The notes under the pieces were generated by a model. It saw only the letters and a list, made by a program, of their open reading frames with translations. It made no database searches and was not told the DNA's origin. A DNA stretch of 64,000 nucleotides from DASQUK01 sp963756425. GTDB taxonomy: Bacteria > Actinomycetota > Acidimicrobiia > Acidimicrobiales > VFJN01. Position numbers and translations under genes: made by a program. This document shows positions 60,481-64,000 of this stretch, piece by piece; positions within the stretch are counted from its first letter, which is position 1, and every line of letters starts with the position of its first letter. Location: the NCBI GenBank assembly GCA_963756425.1, contig CAVWNW010000008.1, positions 124,001 to 188,000 on the forward strand. The letters are read 5' to 3'.

Positions 60481-61397
60481 GACGACACGTCCAGCACGGC
60501 CTTGCCCCGCACCTTGCGTCCGAGGAGCGCGGCCGCGGCATCGGCGGCCTTCTCCCACGGGCCGCGCCATCCGATCTGGGGGTCGAGCTCGCCGGCGGCG
60601 ACGAGCCCGACGAGGAACTCCAGGTCCCGCCCGAACCGCGGCCCGATGGCAAAGGCCTCGATACGGGTATCCCCGCCGCGCAGGCGGGCCTGTTCGAAGT
60701 CGATCGTGGTCGGCTCCAACGACGCCATCCCGACGCTCTGCACGCGATCCACCGGGCTCGAGGAGCTCAAAGACCTCGGCGAGAGATACGACCGCCCACG
60801 TTGTCGAGTGCTCCGTAGATGGGTCTGGAGACGTTGTCGACGCCCACCACGACCTCGGCGGCGCCGAGCGCGGGGAGGCCCTCACCTCGTTCCGGGCTCC
60901 GACGACGGCCACGACGTGTGCGCCCGCCCTGGCGGCGAGCTGCACGGCGAAGCGGCCGACTCCGCCTGAGGCACCGGTGATCGAGCACGCGGCGCCCAAC
61001 CAGCGAGCCGAGCCTGCGCAGCGCGCGCAACGCAGTGACGCCGGCAACCGGGATGGACGCCGCCGACGCCGAGATCCATCCCGTCGGGCACGACCGCCAT
61101 CTCGCCGGTGTCGACCGACCGCTGCTCCGCCCACGCCCCCGACCAGCCGAAGGTGACCACGCGCGTCCCCGGAGGTGGGCCGGAGCCGTCGGCCGCCGCG
61201 GCGATCACCACCCCGGACGCATCGAACCCGGGAACCGCGCCGGGAGCCTGACGGTCACGTAGGAAGGCGACATCCGCGAAGTTGAGTGACATCGCCTCGA
61301 CGCGGACCAGCGCCTCCGACGGGCCTGGGTCTGGCTCGCGCACCTCCCCCAGCTCGAGACCGTGGTCAGCATCGGGGTCATGGACGAGGGCACGCAT
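60468..61397 (-). pseudogene. MDR/quinone-oxidoreductase-like protein, about five frameshifts
   Basis: Frame one (from 61397) has MRALVHDPDADHGLELGEV to VVPDGMDLG. Later pieces in changing frames are LRALRRLGSLVGRRVL, ITGASGGVGRFAVQLAARAG, GAAEVVVGVDNVSRPIYG, LAEVFELLEPGG and VQSVGMASLEPTTIDFEQ. Order is as in a zinc-free medium-chain dehydrogenase. At least five shifts fall within 60750-61075. Confidence 0.75.
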
Positions 61398-61530
61398 CGG
61401 CGATCACTCCCGGCGCTCTCTCGGTGGCGTTGACATGAGTCGCCTCCTTGGGTCAGAGACTGTGCGGTCCGGGACCGACCGGTGGCCGCCCGATGCCAGG
61501 CGTATCGTCACCCGAGGATCGGAGGACGCC

Positions 61531-61923
61531 ATGCCTGCCCCGCCCTGGACCTCCCGCACGGAAGCCGATCCCGAGGCGACCTATGTCGTGATGGGTAGCA
61601 GGCTCCCGCTGCGGGGCTACCGCTTCATCCCCCGCTTCCTCGCCCACTCGATGAAGATCCGTCGGCAGCTGGCCAGCGCGGGCGGCCTGATCGGCTACGC
61701 CCTCAACGCCAGGCTCACAGACAAGGAGTTCTGGACCGTCTCCGTCTGGGAGTCGCGCGACGAGCTCGAGCGCTTCGCCGCCGCTGATCCGCACGCCACC
61801 ATCATCCGGACCAAGCCGGAGCGCATGGACGAATCCAAGTTCGTGTTCTGGGGTTGCCAAGGGCGCGACCTGCCCGTCGGTTGGGGTGTCGTCGACCAAC
61901 ACCTCGACGCGCCCGTCAGCTGA
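61531..61923 (+). CDS. Small monooxygenase-like (DUF3291-type) protein, 130 aa
   Basis: ATG 61531 after GGATCGGAGG. Ferredoxin-like fold suggested by YVVMGSRLPLRGYRFIPRF, then LNARLTDKEFWTVSVWES, then LERFAAADPHATII. Function uncertain; heme-degrading or antibiotic-monooxygenase-like proteins share this pattern. Confidence 0.72.
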   Translation: MPAPPWTSRTEADPEATYVVMGSRLPLRGYRFIPRFLAHSMKIRRQLASAGGLIGYALNARLTDKEFWTVSVWESRDELERFAAADPHATIIRTKPERMDESKFVFWGCQGRDLPVGWGVVDQHLDAPVS

Positions 61924-63220
61924 CGCCCGATGGTGGTGGTTCCGAGCCACTCGATCCGTTGAACCGGCCGGGTGTCGTGGCGTGGACCCGTTCCATGAGG
62001 AACTGCTCTTCCGCGGCGTTGCTGCTGAGTGCCAGCGCCGCCCGGTACGCGTCGGCGGCCTCGGCGTCGCGGCCCAGGCGGCGGAGCAGCTCTGCCTTGG
62101 TTGAGGGCAGGTACTGGTAGCCGGCCAGCCGGCCGTCGCGTTCGAGCGCTTCGACCTCGACCAGCGCCGCGGCGGGCCCGACCACCGCAGCCAGCGCCAC
62201 CGCCCGGTTGAGCGCCACCACCGGCGTGGGCCAGACGCGTAGGAGCTCGTCGTAGAGGGTCAGGATCTGCGGCCAGTCGGTTGCCTGGTACGTGGGGGCC
62301 TGGGCGTGGAGCGCGGCTATGGCGGCCTGGAGCGCGAACCGCCCTGGCGGACCGGCCTGGAGCGCCGCGACCACCAGCCGGTCAGCCTCGGCGATCTGGG
62401 CGCGGTCCCACTTCGAGCGGTCTTGGTCCTCGAGGCGCAGCAGCCGGCCGTGCGCGTCGGTGCGCGTTGCCCGGCGCGCGTCGTGGGCGAGGAGGAGGGC
62501 TAGCAGCCCGGCGGCCTCCGGCTCGTCGGGCAGCAGGGTCCACACCAGGTGCGCCAGGTCCAGGGCCCGGTCGCACAAGTCGTCGCGCACCAGCTCACTA
62601 CCCGACCGCGCTGTGTGTCCGGTCGAGTACAGCAGGTGGACGACGGTCAGCACGGCGTCGACACGCTCCGGCAGCTCGGCCGCGGGCGGCACCGCGTAGG
62701 GGATGCGGGCCGTGGCGATCTTCTTCTTGGCCCGGGTCAGGCGGGCCGCCATGGTGGCGTCGGCAACCAGGAACGCGCGAGCGATGTCGGGCGCCGGCAC
62801 GCCGCACACGAGCCGCAGCGTGAGCGCAACTTGAGCCTCGGGCGCCAACGCGGGGTGGCAGCACGTGAAGATCAACCGAAGCCGATCGTCGGGGATCACC
62901 CCGTCGCTAGACCCGCTTCCGCCAGCGGCCTGCTCGGCCTGGCCGGCGTCGCGTGGCTCGACCAGTAGCGGCAGCTTGGACTCGAGAGTCTGCTGACGGC
63001 GCATCAGGTTGAGCGCGGTCCGTCGGGCCACGGTCGTGAGCCAGGCGCCGGGCCGGGCCGGGACCCCATCCCGCGCCCAGGTTCGCAGTGCCTGGACGTA
63101 CGAGTCCTGCACGGCCTCCTCGGCGGTGTCGAGATCGCGGGTGACGCGCACCGTGGCAGCGAGCACCGATGCCCACTCGCGGCGGTGGGCGTCGGCCACG
63201 GCCTGCCCGACGGTGCTCAG
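61916..63220 (-). CDS. ECF42-type RNA polymerase sigma factor with long C-terminal domain, about 434 aa
   Basis: Sigma2 region DLDTAEEAVQDSYVQALRTW and the ARRTALNLMRR end, sigma4 region PEAQVALTLRLVCGVPAPDIARAF with MAARLTRAKKKI. A DUF6596/TPR-like extension of about 220 residues follows (LLALLLAHDARRATR, AALHAQAPTYQATDWPQI). This is the ECF42 layout. CTG 63220 overlaps the YCII stop (CTGA); the nearest standard start in frame is GTG 63277 inside the YCII gene. Signals come from an unknown partner; the extension replaces an anti-sigma factor. Confidence 0.88.
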   Translation of the reverse strand: MSTVGQAVADAHRREWASVLAATVRVTRDLDTAEEAVQDSYVQALRTWARDGVPARPGAWLTTVARRTALNLMRRQQTLESKLPLLVEPRDAGQAEQAAGGSGSSDGVIPDDRLRLIFTCCHPALAPEAQVALTLRLVCGVPAPDIARAFLVADATMAARLTRAKKKIATARIPYAVPPAAELPERVDAVLTVVHLLYSTGHTARSGSELVRDDLCDRALDLAHLVWTLLPDEPEAAGLLALLLAHDARRATRTDAHGRLLRLEDQDRSKWDRAQIAEADRLVVAALQAGPPGRFALQAAIAALHAQAPTYQATDWPQILTLYDELLRVWPTPVVALNRAVALAAVVGPAAALVEVEALERDGRLAGYQYLPSTKAELLRRLGRDAEAADAYRAALALSSNAAEEQFLMERVHATTPGRFNGSSGSEPPPSGVS

Positions 63221-63591
63221 GTGGCCTCCATCACCTGGAAGTCGAGCAGCGGCCGGATCTCCACGCCGCCCTCCCACGTCGGGGTCATCCGGGCGATCGT
63301 GATGGCGTGGTCGAGGTCCCGCGCCTCGAGGATGTAGAGGCCGGCCAGCGCCTCCTTCGTCTCGATGAAGGGACCGTCAGTCACCGCCGCGCCACGAATG
63401 GCGGTCGCAGCGGAGGTGGGCTCGAGCGCGAGTCCGGCGACGACTCGGCCGCCCTGCTCGGTGATCCGGTCGTCGAAGCGTTCGTTGGCCTCCATGATCT
63501 CGCGCGGGATGTCCGCCAGCCCGCCTGGCGACTCACGCTGGAAGATGAGGACGACGTACCGCGTCATGGTCTGGTCCGGGGTGGTGCTCAT
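63217..63591 (-). CDS. YCII/DGPF-domain protein, 124 aa
   Basis: Has the DGPF motif (AAVTDGPFIETKEALAGLYIL), the hallmark partner of ECF42 sigma factors. N-terminus MTRYVVLIFQRE. ATG overlaps the DHFR-like stop (ATGA) and the TGA overlaps the sigma CTG. Confidence 0.9.
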   Translation of the reverse strand: MSTTPDQTMTRYVVLIFQRESPGGLADIPREIMEANERFDDRITEQGGRVVAGLALEPTSAATAIRGAAVTDGPFIETKEALAGLYILEARDLDHAITIARMTPTWEGGVEIRPLLDFQVMEAT

Positions 63592-64000
63592 CGATCGGCT
63601 CCGTTCGTGCGCTGGTAGGTGGTTGCCAGAACGCCGTTGGCGTAGCGGGTGAGCCCCGTCAGCGTCAGGTCCTGGCGGGCCTGCCCGAGCGGGAACAGCG
63701 ACTTACCCTCCCCCAGCAGCACCGGGTGCACATACAGGCGGTACTCGTCGACCAGGTCGGCCCGTCCAAGCGCGTGGACGATGCTGGCGCTGCCCTGTAC
63801 CAGCATCGCCTTGCCAGGCTCGCGCTTCAGCCGGCGGACCTCGTCCTCGAGCCCGCCGGCGATGACACGGGTGTTGTCCCACTTCGGCTCCGTCACCGTG
63901 GTGGAGAACACCACCTTGGGCCGGTCGTTCAGTGCCCGGATGATCCGGCCGTCCTCCCTTCCCTCGGCAGGCTTGAGCTCGTCACCCTCGTCGTAGGGCA
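63588..64000 (-). CDS. Dihydrofolate-reductase/RibD-C-like protein, 5' part outside window
   Basis: The frame is open to the window edge. VVFSTTVTEPKWDN, VRRLKREPGKAMLVQGSASIVHALG and LYVHPVLLGEGKSLFP are typical of the YwjB/RibD C-terminal family. It is first of the visible ECF42 operon genes. The N-terminal NADPH-binding part lies beyond 64000. Confidence 0.88.
   Translation of the reverse strand, partial: PYDEGDELKPAEGREDGRIIRALNDRPKVVFSTTVTEPKWDNTRVIAGGLEDEVRRLKREPGKAMLVQGSASIVHALGRADLVDEYRLYVHPVLLGEGKSLFPLGQARQDLTLTGLTRYANGVLATTYQRTNGADR

Overview
The window is about 64 kb of very GC-rich DNA with dense gene packing, many 4-bp stop/start overlaps, GTG starts and short intergenic gaps. 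CofC/FbiD (coenzyme F420 synthesis), a resuscitation-promoting-factor-like secreted protein, a PPK2 kinase, LutABC, an ECF42-type sigma factor with its YCII partner and several acyl-CoA enzymes point to an environmental actinobacterium, with Acidimicrobiia a reasonable guess (inference). There are no rRNA or tRNA genes, no CRISPR array, and no recognisable transposase or integrase.

Layout. 1-2.5 kb: the 3' part of a PEP-synthase/rifampin-phosphotransferase-like gene and two membrane proteins. 2.5-8 kb: lipid/CoA genes (amidohydrolase, a thiolase-fold protein without the nucleophilic cysteine, its DUF35 partner, a 3-hydroxyisobutyrate-dehydrogenase-like protein and an acyl-CoA synthetase). 8-12 kb: nitrogen metabolism (glutamate dehydrogenase, an ornithine-cyclodeaminase-type LOR/SDH protein and an arginine dihydrolase-like protein, i.e. 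the two halves of cyanobacterial AgrE as separate genes). 12-15 kb: RNase HII, RpiB-like and PPK2. 14.8-18.5 kb: accessory region with secreted proteins, a peptidoglycan-binding protein, two tandem 38-codon peptide genes and gene remnants. 18.6-26 kb: two large glycosidase-like genes around a VOC protein, a catalytically dead ClpP-like protein paired with an XRE regulator, and an unknown protein. 26-30 kb: gpsA, cofC, PIG-L deacetylase, methyltransferase, YqgE. 30-35 kb: HIT, lutABC and PIN-PhoH. 35-40 kb: an AapJQMP-type amino-acid ABC importer. 40-50 kb: an exonuclease-like protein, an Rpf-like protein, methyltransferase, FadD-like ligase, LLM oxidoreductase, Tag and a diiron ferritin-like protein. 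50-55 kb: a second accessory segment between pmbA and a DinB-like gene. 55-64 kb: HAD, RidA, a berberine-bridge-like flavoprotein, a damaged oxidoreductase cluster, and an ECF42 sigma operon that runs off the right edge.

The most unusual signal is a three-member family of 38-residue preproteins (17401, 17530, 52865). All have a 30-residue signal-peptide-like part ending in an AxA-type site and an 8-residue tail of pattern G[IL]xFNx[IL]D, and two copies 35 kb apart share a 44-bp leader. Each locus sits in a short segment flanked by direct repeats made of the 3' end of a neighbouring gene including its stop codon (16704-17955 and 51175-53642). This could be a small, undescribed mobile or duplicated cassette that encodes secreted octapeptides.

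Frameshifts cluster in 30.6-38.8 kb (HIT, lutB, phoH, aapM twice) and 58.5-61.1 kb (SDR, NmrA-like, MDR). Homology carries on across the breaks, so assembly indels and true gene decay both remain possible.
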